Origin: Veronia pacifica | Lineage (GTDB): Bacteria; Pseudomonadota; Gammaproteobacteria; Enterobacterales; Vibrionaceae | Direction of reading: 5' to 3' | DNA: 64,000 nucleotides | Assembly (NCBI RefSeq): GCF_001707825.1 | Contig: NZ_LYBM01000002.1 | Span: 124,001 to 188,000, forward strand | Part shown: positions 53,703-64,000 of the stretch, in pieces | Layout: each line of letters starts with the position of its first letter | How positions within the stretch are numbered: position 1 is the first letter of the stretch | Notes under the pieces: model-generated | Told to the model about the DNA's origin: nothing | What the model saw: only the letters and a program-made list of their open reading frames with translations | Databases searched by the model: none | Translations under genes and position numbers: made by a program

Positions 53703-55756
53703 TCAATGGCCGTAGATACGTAATTCAGCTTTCGCTAAAGACCCCAGAGAGTCATTATTCGGTAAAGTGAGAGTGGTTGTTGAGTTGTTACTTGCGTTCC
53801 ACTCGCTTATTTTTACCTCTTCATTATTTGTGTCGATAGCTCTTATTCTCCATGTGCCCTGCGCTTTCTCATCAAGGAAAGCGTTGCTTAAAAATAGCAA
53901 TGCTTCTAATGGAGCCTTGGTATCACTATTTGTCAATTCGCTTATATGTTTGAAATGGATATTTCTCGGTGTTGCCACGACTGAGCGAGTGCCACTCGGT
54001 GAGATGACTTCCAGAGCGAGGTCGTTGAGTCGCTGGTGGTCAAGCGTTACTCGGAGCTGAACTGCTTCAACGAGCATGTCCTCAGACACTTCTATCGTTC
54101 TCTCCAGACCATTAAAGTCCTCTGGAATATCCGCTGGTAAGCCCTCAGCTTCGATAAATGATGTTTCGGCTAAAGCAGGTAGTAATGAATAACCTCGCGT
54201 AGCCATCTGAACTGCTTTGGTGGCGTCTAGAAGGCCGTAGCCATACCAGTTGTGGAACGTGTTGCCTGCTGCATTGGTTACCCAGCCTGGCTCTGCCACA
54301 TAAAATTGTCCATTTTGATAGAGAATGCCCGATTCGAAGTCCTGATCAATTTTCTTCGCTGTTTTTGCCATGATGTAACGCACATCACGCCATGTCAGGT
54401 CAGGGTTTGCTTCCATAACAAGTGCAGCAACGCCAGAGGCAACAGGAGCGGCTGAAGAAGTGCCGTTAAATTGAGAGGTATAACTACAATCGGTTCTTTC
54501 CTGAATGTCTTGGTTAAGTCCACCTGAATAATTGCCCTGATAGGATTTCGAATAGCCGCGGTCACAGCCCTGTACATCCGTTGTAATCATGGCTGGATTG
54601 TTGACACCATATTCGCCACCAAATGCTGCGAACATTACTGAAGATCCTGTTGTGGAGTAACTGGAACGCGGGTTATTCTCATCCGCACTGGTAGCAGACA
54701 CTACGGTATTGTAAAAAGTAGCATTGAACGGATCTGCGTTAGACAATTGATGCGGAAGCTTACTTTCCCCCTCTGTTTGCTCTGCTCGAGAAAAATATTT
54801 TAATCCTAAACTGAGCTCATTGAATCCGTTACCTGCAGATTTAATCTGTAAAAACGGGTTTGGGTTATTTTTGTAGTAGTTTTCTGTATAAGCTAATTCT
54901 GCTGCAAAAAATGTTGAGGGGAGCAGAAGGGGTAAACCAAACCCATAGCTTTGGTTGATGACATCCGCATCTTTGGTCTCATTACCGCCGTGAGAAGCTA
55001 TGAAGGCCTTGAAAGTTTGCGCGTTTAAGTAGTTAAAACCAGAGAGACCCGCATCGGGGGCGACACCGCGTCCACCAATTCCATTGAACCCCTTAGCTGC
55101 AATCAGTCCGGCGACAGAAGTACCATGGTCACCACTTGTACCTTCGGGAGACGGATCATTGTCATTGTTCGCGAGGTCTCTTGAGGCTCCGGGTACAATG
55201 TTGTCTGCCAAATCTTCTTGACGTAGCTCAGACCTGAATCTACCACCGCCACATGGATTGACTCTCCTGTCAGTCCTTGACGGTGCAGCTGACCGATATT
55301 TAAATCGAATCCAGCAGTTCCTCTGGATGCGGAAAAGGCGAATTGACCTTTGTTGTTTAAATGCCACTGTTCACTGTATAGAGGATCTGTGTCATCAGTG
55401 GCCTGATCATTTACCTGCTGCGTGAGGAAAGTATATTGTTTCGACTCTATCTTGCTATTTACGTTGGTACTGATAGTTATTTTCACAGGTTCTGCAAACG
55501 GCTTTGCGACGAGTGAGAAAGAACCATCTCTTTCTATATCAAAAGAAACGATGTCGTCTTCAGGACTATCGATTTTGTATTGAATAGAGGAATTGGCTGA
55601 TTCGCCTGCGTCAACGTCTATCTTGCCAGTAATACTCGTCCCTTTAGTAACTAAAACTGTCCCACTGGGATTAACGTTGTTATTTCCGTCATCACTACCA
55701 CCACAGGCAGTCAAAATAGAAACTGCCAGTAGAGTAGGAACAAAATTTGGTTTCAT
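53703..55756 (-). pseudogene. S8 subtilisin-like lipoprotein protease with P domain, frameshifted
   Basis: Two overlapping frames make one protein: the first (55756 to about 55230) has a lipoprotein signal (S-I-L-T-A-C-G-G) and the catalytic Asp in V-A-V-V-D-S-G-L; the second (to 53703) has His in D-H-G-T-S-V-A-G, Asn in S-A-G-N-G, Ser in N-G-T-S-S-A-A-P and a C-terminal proprotein-convertase P domain. A single missing base near 55229-55233, in GGTCTG-AGCTACGT, breaks the frame (adding a G gives D-S-G-L-E-L-R-Q-E-D-L). It may be a real mutation or a sequence error. Confidence 0.85.
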
Positions 55757-56076
55757 ATTTTCAAGCTCTCATGTTTTTCACTTTTAGGGCTTTTTATCGG
55801 TATGAGTGAAACAGATAAATAATTCTGGGCATTATTTTAGAGTGAAAGCTCATTTTGTATTTCTTGTGTGGGGTGGATATCAAAGATGAAGAATTTGCAT
55901 ATAGATCTTCTGTGTAAATACAAAATTTAGAGTGGAATAAAATTAAGACTTTGAAAAATAATGATTTAAATAGGTGTATTTTTGTCTCTAATGCTGGACT
56001 TTAAACTAAAAAATCCGCAAACATTATCAATCGGCTCTGACATATCGTAACTGGGCAGTCACAACGAGAACGAAAA
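55757..56076. other. AT-rich divergent promoter region
   Basis: 320 bp between the S8 protease gene and the AraC-type regulator, very AT-rich. No clear operators or small genes recognised. Confidence 0.35.
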
Positions 56077-56964
56077 ATGAAAAAGAACACAGAAGACAAC
56101 TACCTAAAGCGGCTTTATCAGGTTATTGACTATATCTATAGCCATATTGATGAGAGTCTGGATGTAAACCGTTTGGCGGAAGTTGCCTGTATGTCGCCTT
56201 ATCATTTTCATCGCATTTATCGCAGTGTTATTGGTGAGCCTGTGAATGCGACGGTTCGACGTTTGAGGCTGCATAAAAGTGCTGCCATGTTGTTACGCTC
56301 TGAGCATGCATTGCTCGATGTTGCGGTAGCCAGTGGCTACCGAAGCAGTGAAGCGTATAACCGCGCGTTTAAGAAAGAATTTGGTCAAACGCCGGGGCAG
56401 TTCAGAGTGCAGGGAGAAGAACAAAACATACCATCTGTTTTCTCCCAGCGAATGATGACGTCAGAAGAGAGTGATCACACTATGTACGATACTGAACTGG
56501 AAAATTTTGAGGGTCTCAAGCTGGTTGGTATTCGCCATCTGGGCGACTATATGAATATTGGTCAGGTATTTGAAAAACTCCTGATGTCTGCCGGACAATA
56601 TCAATGGTTTCGTCAGGATACGCGGATGATAGGCATCTATTATGACGATCCCAGTTCAGTCCCGGTGGAAGACAGACGCTCAATGGCCTGCATGACACTG
56701 CCTAAGGGCGCTGAGATACCTGAGGGGCGTGGACTGGAGGTGTTGGATGTACCAGCCGGGAAGACAGTGAGTTTACTGTTTAAGGGAAGCTATGCCGAGT
56801 TAGAAAAGCCGTATAACTGGTTGTTTGGAGAGTGGTTACCGTCAAGTGGCCTGGAGATGGAAAACTTCCCAGCGTTTGAGGAATATCTCAACGACAGCCG
56901 TGTCACGCCACCGAGCGAATTAATGACGAGAATTCACTGTTTAGTCAAACCCGCAGTAGTTTAA
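56077..56964 (+). CDS. AraC-family regulator with GyrI-like effector domain
   Basis: 295 residues. N-terminal AraC DNA-binding domain with two helix-turn-helix motifs (L-A-E-V-A-C-M-S-P-Y-H-F-H-R-I-Y and V-A-V-A-S-G-Y-R-S-S-E-A-Y-N-R-A-F-K-K), then a GyrI-like small-molecule-binding domain from about residue 140. Same layout as Rob/SoxS-type proteins with a C-terminal GyrI domain, often linked to drug or stress response. Confidence 0.92.
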   Translation: MKKNTEDNYLKRLYQVIDYIYSHIDESLDVNRLAEVACMSPYHFHRIYRSVIGEPVNATVRRLRLHKSAAMLLRSEHALLDVAVASGYRSSEAYNRAFKKEFGQTPGQFRVQGEEQNIPSVFSQRMMTSEESDHTMYDTELENFEGLKLVGIRHLGDYMNIGQVFEKLLMSAGQYQWFRQDTRMIGIYYDDPSSVPVEDRRSMACMTLPKGAEIPEGRGLEVLDVPAGKTVSLLFKGSYAELEKPYNWLFGEWLPSSGLEMENFPAFEEYLNDSRVTPPSELMTRIHCLVKPAVV

Positions 56965-56971
56965 TTAACGT

Positions 56972-57020
56972 TGCGCTGATGGATATTGGTATGTAAATAC
57001 TCCCCATCAGCGCATTATTT
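56972..57020. terminator. Convergent terminator AraC gene / his operon
   Basis: TGCGCTGATGG (56972-56982) and CCATCAGCGCA (57004-57014) form a perfect 11-bp stem with TTATTTTATT after it; it ends the regulator gene and, on the other strand, the his operon. Confidence 0.85.
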
Positions 57021-57022
57021 TA

Positions 57023-57651
57023 TTACTTATGCCTTTCCTTCAGCTTCTCCGCCACATCAGCGAGCGAAAAGCCTTGGTCCAGCAATAAGACAGTCAGATG
57101 GTAGATCAGATCTGCTGACTCGTTGATCAGCTCCTCCTTGTCACCCGACGTCGCTGCGAGCGCAACTTCGACACCTTCCTCCCCCACTTTCTGCGAAATG
57201 CGTTTGGTGCCTTTGGCAAATAAGGACGCCGTATAAGATGAATCAGAATCGGATCCTCGACGGGATGCCAGCACTTGCTCAAGTCGGTGAAGGAACACCA
57301 TGGATGGGTCGTCGAGGCTATCCTCGCCGAAGCAGGTGAGGTCACCAAGATGACAGGTGGGGCCGATCGGATTAGCCTGAACCAGCAAGGTATCTCTGTC
57401 ACAGTCGAGTCGAATCTGCTTGAGTTCAAGTACATTGCCGGATGTTTCCCCTTTCGTCCACAGACGCTCTTTCGAGCGAGACCAGAAGGTTACCTGACCC
57501 GTTTTTTGGGTTTTTTCTAACGCTTCCTGATTCATGTAGCCCAGCATGAGAACCTGACCGCTGGCAACGTTCTGGACAATGGCTGGAACAAGGCCATTAA
57601 TTTTTTCCCAGTCCACCTGTTCAGCCAGTGCTGTTTGTGTGTTTTCTTGGC

Positions 57652-57655
<4 letters not shown>
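57023..57655 (-). CDS. hisI: Bifunctional phosphoribosyl-AMP cyclohydrolase / phosphoribosyl-ATP pyrophosphatase
   Basis: 210 residues. HisI part: [10 protein letters not shown] near residue 37, W-S-R-S-K-E-R-L-W and a metal-binding D-C-D-R-D, with C-H in G-P-T-C-H; HisE part from about 115 with [10 protein letters not shown] and E-S-A-D-L-I-Y-H. Catalyses steps 2 and 3 of histidine synthesis. Overlaps hisF by 4 bp; last gene of the operon. Confidence 0.96.
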
Positions 57656-59752
<2,097 letters not shown>

Positions 59753-59754
59753 AC

Positions 59755-60828
59755 TTACAGCACCCCTTTGCTACTTGGCAGCTCATTACCCTCAACACGT
59801 ATAGCCTGACGCAGGGTACGACCAAATGCTTTGAACAGGCTTTCGACAATATGGTGCGTATTTTCGCCGCTTGAAGACAGGTGTAAGGTACAGGCCAGCG
59901 TATCCGTCAATGAGCGGAAAAAATGCTCTACCATCTCCGTCGACAGGTCGCCTACTTTTTCTTGTGTGAAAACTGCCTCGAATTTGAGGTAGGGGCGGCC
60001 AGATAAATCGAGCGCGCACTGTGCAAGGCATTCATCCATTGGCAGGCTGAAGCCAAAGCGGCCAATGCCTCGCTTATTGCCCAAAGCCTCTTTCAGCGCT
60101 TGTCCCAGCGCCAGAGCGGTATCTTCTATTGTGTGGTGATCATCAATATGCAGATCGCCATCCACCTCGACGTTCATCCGGAAACCGCCATGAGTGGCGA
60201 TCTGATCCAGCATGTGGTCAAAAAAGCCGAGACCAGTGCGAATCGTATTACCACCACTCTCATCAAGATTTAGAGCGATGTTGATATCGGTTTCTTTTGT
60301 CGTCCGTGTGACACTGGCTGTTCGGGGCTGGGTGGTCAGCAATTTCACAATGGTTTGCCAGTCCATTGTATCCGGGTGGTATTGAATACCTCTGATCGCC
60401 ATATTTTCAGCCAGTTGAAGGTCGGTCTCACGATCGCCAATGACAACTGAGGTCTGAAAATCAACCCGACCTTTTTGAAGGTAGTCTTTGACTAACCCAA
60501 GGCTTGGTTTGCGGCAGCCACAGCCATCATCGTCAAAGTGCGGGCAAATCAATACATCATCAAATCGGACACCTTGAGAGGAGAAGATCTCCATCATCAT
60601 ATTGTGCGGTGCATCAAAATCAGCCTGCGGGTAGCTGTCAGTGCCCAGTCCGTCCTGATTGGTGACCATTACCAGTTTATAACCAGCGTCCTGCAAAGAT
60701 AGCAGGGCCGGAATGACAAAGGGCTCCAGCTTCAGTTTGTCGAGTCTATCGACCTGAAAATCAACCGGAGGCTCAACAATTAAGGTGCCATCGCGGTCAA
60801 TAAAGAGAATTTTTTCTTTCACACACAC
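59755..60828 (-). CDS. hisB: Bifunctional histidinol-phosphatase / imidazoleglycerol-phosphate dehydratase
   Basis: 357 residues. N-terminal HAD phosphatase: D-R-D-G-T-L-I near residue 10, a zinc loop C-P-H-F...C-G-C, and G-D-R-E-T-D-L. C-terminal dehydratase: F-F-D-H-M-L-D-Q-I near 200, H-I-D-D-H-H-T near 227 and the H-H-I-V-E-S-L repeat. Carries out steps 6 and 8. Two bp before hisH. Confidence 0.97.
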   Translation of the reverse strand: MCVKEKILFIDRDGTLIVEPPVDFQVDRLDKLKLEPFVIPALLSLQDAGYKLVMVTNQDGLGTDSYPQADFDAPHNMMMEIFSSQGVRFDDVLICPHFDDDGCGCRKPSLGLVKDYLQKGRVDFQTSVVIGDRETDLQLAENMAIRGIQYHPDTMDWQTIVKLLTTQPRTASVTRTTKETDINIALNLDESGGNTIRTGLGFFDHMLDQIATHGGFRMNVEVDGDLHIDDHHTIEDTALALGQALKEALGNKRGIGRFGFSLPMDECLAQCALDLSGRPYLKFEAVFTQEKVGDLSTEMVEHFFRSLTDTLACTLHLSSSGENTHHIVESLFKAFGRTLRQAIRVEGNELPSSKGVL

Positions 60829-60853
60829 ATCCTTTCGGTGTCAGTTATTATTG

Positions 60854-61900
60854 TTATGCCAGTTGCTGTCGAATAAACGCCAGCGTCTTCTCACATTCTT
60901 CCCGGTTACCAACACTTAACCGAATACAATTTTCTATTGGCGAGCGCCGCAGAATAATGCCGTTGTCCCATAGTGCAGAAAACAGTGCGTCTGCATCAGG
61001 AAAGCGCGTCAACAAAAAATTGCCGTAGCCGTCAAACACCTCGACACCGGGTAACATCGACAAGCCAGCCTGAAGATAGGCACGGTTAGCACTGAGATCG
61101 AGGGTCTGAAATTTCATCCTGGCAAGGCCAGCAGCAGACAGTGCCTGACAGGCAATTTCTTCTACTGGGACCGGCACAGGGTAAGGCGGTATCACTTTCA
61201 GCATCAGGTCAATAATGGTCGGATTTGCCAAGGTAAACCCGCAGCGAAGCCCGGCCAATGCGAACGCTTTTGACAACGTCCGTAAGATGGCAAGGTTAGG
61301 GTACCGTGCCAGCAAATCTGTGCTTGTCGCCTCAAGGTGGAAATCGATGTAGGCTTCGTCGAGCACCACAATCGCCTTGTCTTTCGTCATCTCCAGCAGG
61401 CGCTCGATATCCCGACGCTCAATCAAGTTGCCAGTGGGATTGTTAGGATTACAGACAAAAACCAGTTTTACCGTGTCGAGCGACTGTTCGATAGCAGGTA
61501 AGTCGAGTTGCCAGTCATCCCGAAGCGGGACAATTTTTCTGTTCACGCCGCAGGTTTCTGCGCTCACACCGTACATGCCGTAAGTTGGTGGGCAGAAAAG
61601 AATACTGTCCTGTCCCGGCTCACAAAAGGTACGGATCAGCAATTCGATGCCTTCATCGGCACCGCGGGATGTCAGTACCTGCTCTGATTGCAGTCCCGCG
61701 TAAGACGCGTATGCGTCAATCAGTGCCTGAGGCTGACAGGTGCTGTATCGATTTAAACGATTTCCGCTGACTGTGTAATCATTATCAAACGGTGACTCGT
61801 TAGCGTTTAGCCATACATCGCCACTGCCGCCCAAGCGGCGTGCGGATAAGTATGGGGTCAGTTGCCGGACGTTTTCACGGGCTAAAGCTTCAATGTTCAT
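60854..61900 (-). CDS. hisC: Histidinol-phosphate aminotransferase
   Basis: 348 residues. A PLP-dependent class II aminotransferase: N-P-N-N-P-T-G near residue 150, [10 protein letters not shown] near 177 and the PLP Lys in T-L-S-K-A-F near 209. Step 7 of the pathway. Its start shares one base with the hisD end. Confidence 0.96.
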   Translation of the reverse strand: MNIEALARENVRQLTPYLSARRLGGSGDVWLNANESPFDNDYTVSGNRLNRYSTCQPQALIDAYASYAGLQSEQVLTSRGADEGIELLIRTFCEPGQDSILFCPPTYGMYGVSAETCGVNRKIVPLRDDWQLDLPAIEQSLDTVKLVFVCNPNNPTGNLIERRDIERLLEMTKDKAIVVLDEAYIDFHLEATSTDLLARYPNLAILRTLSKAFALAGLRCGFTLANPTIIDLMLKVIPPYPVPVPVEEIACQALSAAGLARMKFQTLDLSANRAYLQAGLSMLPGVEVFDGYGNFLLTRFPDADALFSALWDNGIILRRSPIENCIRLSVGNREECEKTLAFIRQQLA

Positions 61901-63213
61901 TAGCCTTCCTCTTTTCTTTTTCTTTCAGCTTCAAGAGCCTTAACCCTTATCGTGACAGCATTTCTATGGGCATCCAGCCCTTCGGCATTGGCCATTGCTT
62001 CGACCGTCGGCGCCAGTGATTCCAACCCTTTAGGTGTCAGCTTTTGTACCGTCATACGCTTACTGAAATCCGCGAGCCCAAGGCTTGAATAGGTGCGGGT
62101 GTAACCATACGTCGGTAGAACGTGATTGGTTCCTGAAGCGTAATCGCCAACAGATTCAGGCGACCAGGCTCCGAGGAAAATAGAGCCGGCATTATCCAGC
62201 AGAGGCAAGAGTTCACTTGGGAAATCTGTCTGCACGATAAGGTGCTCAGGTCCGTAACGATTAGAAATTTCTACGCACTCTTCAAGGTCTTCAGCAATGA
62301 TGATCACACTGGATCCAAGTGCCTGTCTGGCGATGTCGGCTCGGCTCAGGTGATTGAGTTGCTCTGCAACAGCGGCTGACACTTTTTCAGCCATTGCCAT
62401 ACAGGGGGTCAATAAGACCACTTGAGAATCGGGGCCATGTTCTGCCTGACTGAGCAGATCCGCAGCAACAAACTCTGGATTGGCATGGGTATCGGCGATA
62501 ACCAATACCTCTGAGGGGCCCGCTGGCATGTCGATAGCAGCCCCTTTATGGTCATTGCTGACCTGCTGTTTGGCCTCAGTCACATAGGCATTGCCCGGAC
62601 CAAAGATTTTATCAACTTTCGATACTGTCTCGGTTCCGTAAGCCATTGCAGCAACAGCTTGTGCGCCACCCACGTTATAAACTTCAGTGATGCCACAGAG
62701 CCTTGCAACGTATAAGATTTCGTCGGCGATGGGTGGGGGTGAACAGAGAACCACTTTTCGACAACCTGCGATTTGAGAAGGCACGGCGAGCATGAGCACG
62801 GTCGATGGCAGAGGAGCACTACCGCCGGGAATATACAAGCCGACTCTCTCAATGGGACGTGTCAGCAATTCACAGTAAACACCCGGCATAGTCTCTACTT
62901 TGACTGGCGATGGTTTCTGCGCTCGGTGAAAGCAGGCGATGTTATTATAAGCCTGTTGAAGTGCTTTCTTAATTTCAGGTCCAAGACGAGTCACGGCCTG
63001 ATCAATTTCTTCTTCTTTTACCGCAATAGATGTCAGCGGCACGTTATCAAATTTCAGGGTCAACGCTTTGATGGCCTCATCGGCCTCGGTTCGAACCTGT
63101 CTGATCACTTCGCTAACTGCGTCACTGATCGCCTGACTGTCACTAACCGCAGGGCGCTCAAGGATGGCCTCCTGCTGATTTTCACTGAGTGTTTCCCACA
63201 CCACCGTCTTCAT
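61900..63213 (-). CDS. hisD: Histidinol dehydrogenase
   Basis: 437 residues. Signatures: [11 protein letters not shown] near residue 127, the zinc-site region D-L-L-S-Q-A-E-H-G near 255 and the C-terminal N-H-V-L-P-T near 365. Last two steps of histidine synthesis, NAD-dependent. It starts 6 bp after hisG. Confidence 0.97.
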   Translation of the reverse strand: MKTVVWETLSENQQEAILERPAVSDSQAISDAVSEVIRQVRTEADEAIKALTLKFDNVPLTSIAVKEEEIDQAVTRLGPEIKKALQQAYNNIACFHRAQKPSPVKVETMPGVYCELLTRPIERVGLYIPGGSAPLPSTVLMLAVPSQIAGCRKVVLCSPPPIADEILYVARLCGITEVYNVGGAQAVAAMAYGTETVSKVDKIFGPGNAYVTEAKQQVSNDHKGAAIDMPAGPSEVLVIADTHANPEFVAADLLSQAEHGPDSQVVLLTPCMAMAEKVSAAVAEQLNHLSRADIARQALGSSVIIIAEDLEECVEISNRYGPEHLIVQTDFPSELLPLLDNAGSIFLGAWSPESVGDYASGTNHVLPTYGYTRTYSSLGLADFSKRMTVQKLTPKGLESLAPTVEAMANAEGLDAHRNAVTIRVKALEAERKRKEEG

Positions 63214-63219
63214 CGTGCA

Positions 63220-64000
63220 TTACTCCATCATTTTTTCAATCGGCAGCACCAGAATTGAGCTGGCACCCAGCGCTTTTAACTGTTCCATCGTTTCCCAGAA
63301 CAGGTTTTCGCTACTAACAAGATGGACAGCAACCCGCTGTTTATCGTGGGCAAGTGGCAGAATAGTAGGGTCCTCAGCGCCGGGGAGTAAGGCCACAACC
63401 TTCTCAAGCGTATCACTGGGGGCGTGCAGCATGATGTATTTGGACTCTTTGGCCTGAATAACACCCTGAATACGGGTAAGAAGACGCTGAATCAGCTCAA
63501 CTTTGTCCTGAGCAAATTCGCCTTTCCGTTGAATCAACACAGCTTTGGAGCGGAAGATGATTTCGGCTTCTTTCAGACCGTTAGCTTCAAGTGTTGCGCC
63601 TGTCGATACAAGATCGCAGATGGCATCGGCAAGTCCTGCACGCGGGGCAACTTCGACTGAGCCGTTGAGCATACAGGTACTAAAGCTGACGCCTTTTTTA
63701 TCAAGATAATCTTTCAGGATGTTCGGGTATGAGGTGGCAATTCGTTTGCCGTTTAGGTCTTCAGGTCCGTTGTAAGTGTTGTCCTTATCTATCGCAACCG
63801 AGAGACGGCAGCCACCAAAGTCGAGGCGTCGAAGTAGGTCGTATTCAGCAGGCTTGGCCATTGCGATGCGCTCAAGGCGAACTTCTTCCAGCTCGTTTTC
63901 GCCAATAACGCCAAGGTCGACCACACCATCCATAATCAAGCCCGGAATGTCATCATCTCTCACCAGTAACAAATCGATTGGCATATTTTCAGCGTGGACG
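63220..64000 (-). CDS. hisG: ATP phosphoribosyltransferase, 5' end outside window
   Basis: The visible part covers residues from about 40 to the C-terminus of a roughly 300-residue long-form HisG; the frame is still open at base 64000 and the upstream codons H-A-E-N continue the protein, so the Met at 63984 is not the start. Active-site and ACT-like regulatory parts ([14 protein letters not shown] near 170) are recognisable. First, histidine-feedback-inhibited step of the pathway and first gene of the operon; its leader attenuator, if any, is beyond the window. Confidence 0.95.
   Translation of the reverse strand, partial: VHAENMPIDLLLVRDDDIPGLIMDGVVDLGVIGENELEEVRLERIAMAKPAEYDLLRRLDFGGCRLSVAIDKDNTYNGPEDLNGKRIATSYPNILKDYLDKKGVSFSTCMLNGSVEVAPRAGLADAICDLVSTGATLEANGLKEAEIIFRSKAVLIQRKGEFAQDKVELIQRLLTRIQGVIQAKESKYIMLHAPSDTLEKVVALLPGAEDPTILPLAHDKQRVAVHLVSSENLFWETMEQLKALGASSILVLPIEKMME

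Overview
The window reads as chromosomal DNA of a marine gammaproteobacterium of the family Vibrionaceae. The evidence is gene content and order: argS next to yecM; yoaA–tsaB–(small conserved ORF)–alpha/beta hydrolase–fadD–rnd; minEDC beside ycgL; a VolA/Pla-1-type lipase; an H-NS gene; a lysine-riboswitch NhaC-family transporter; and a complete his operon in the enteric/vibrio order. Genus cannot be fixed by eye; the Photobacterium/Grimontia/Enterovibrio side of the family is a guess. No rRNA, tRNA, CRISPR array, integrase or intact insertion sequence was seen.

Layout. 1–9.6 kb: end of a secreted lipase, a HIT hydrolase, a DUF924 protein, argS with an unusual structured leader, yecM, purU, and a Baeyer–Villiger-type monooxygenase paired with a metal-dependent hydrolase. 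10.2–21.5 kb: conserved housekeeping block (yoaA, tsaB, fadD, rnd, minCDE, ycgL, an MltB-like transglycosylase, hns). 21.8–29.8 kb: lysine riboswitch plus transporter, tdk, methyltransferase/LysR pair, mobA, and a secreted trypsin-like protease with PKD and chitin-binding-type modules. 30.2–36 kb: a TPP-riboswitch operon devoted to thiamin salvage (thiD, a ThiXYZ-type ABC importer, tenA, thiM, thiE). 36–41.3 kb: pseudoazurin, a nickel superoxide dismutase operon under a perfect Fur-box palindrome, and a DUF2157/DUF4401/GDYXXLXY membrane triad. 42–47.5 kb: a SleB-type hydrolase fused to an LPD7-like domain, DUF2835, a GNAT enzyme, an M3 peptidase and NnrS behind a long palindromic operator. 47.8–51.1 kb: the most unusual stretch, a HEPN (ApeA-like) candidate defence protein followed by a threonyl-tRNA synthetase paralogue lacking the TGS and editing domains. 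51.1–56.9 kb: a LytTR two-component pair, a small secreted protein, a frameshifted subtilisin-like lipoprotein and an AraC/GyrI regulator. 57–64 kb: hisIE-F-A-H-B-C-D-G on the minus strand, with hisG running off the end.

The main discovery candidate is the threonyl-tRNA synthetase paralogue. It is preceded by a 17-codon leader peptide with seven consecutive Thr codons, a 12-bp antiterminator (four G·U pairs) and a strong intrinsic terminator. This is a complete transcription attenuator, so the gene should switch on only when charged tRNA-Thr runs short. Other points worth attention are the iron-controlled Ni-SOD operon with a His-rich membrane protein and a TPR protein; the argS leader with an internal terminator; RBS-masking hairpins downstream of both riboswitches; and reading-frame lesions in hisH (a compensated double frameshift right after the catalytic Cys) and in the S8 protease, which may be sequence errors or real mutations.
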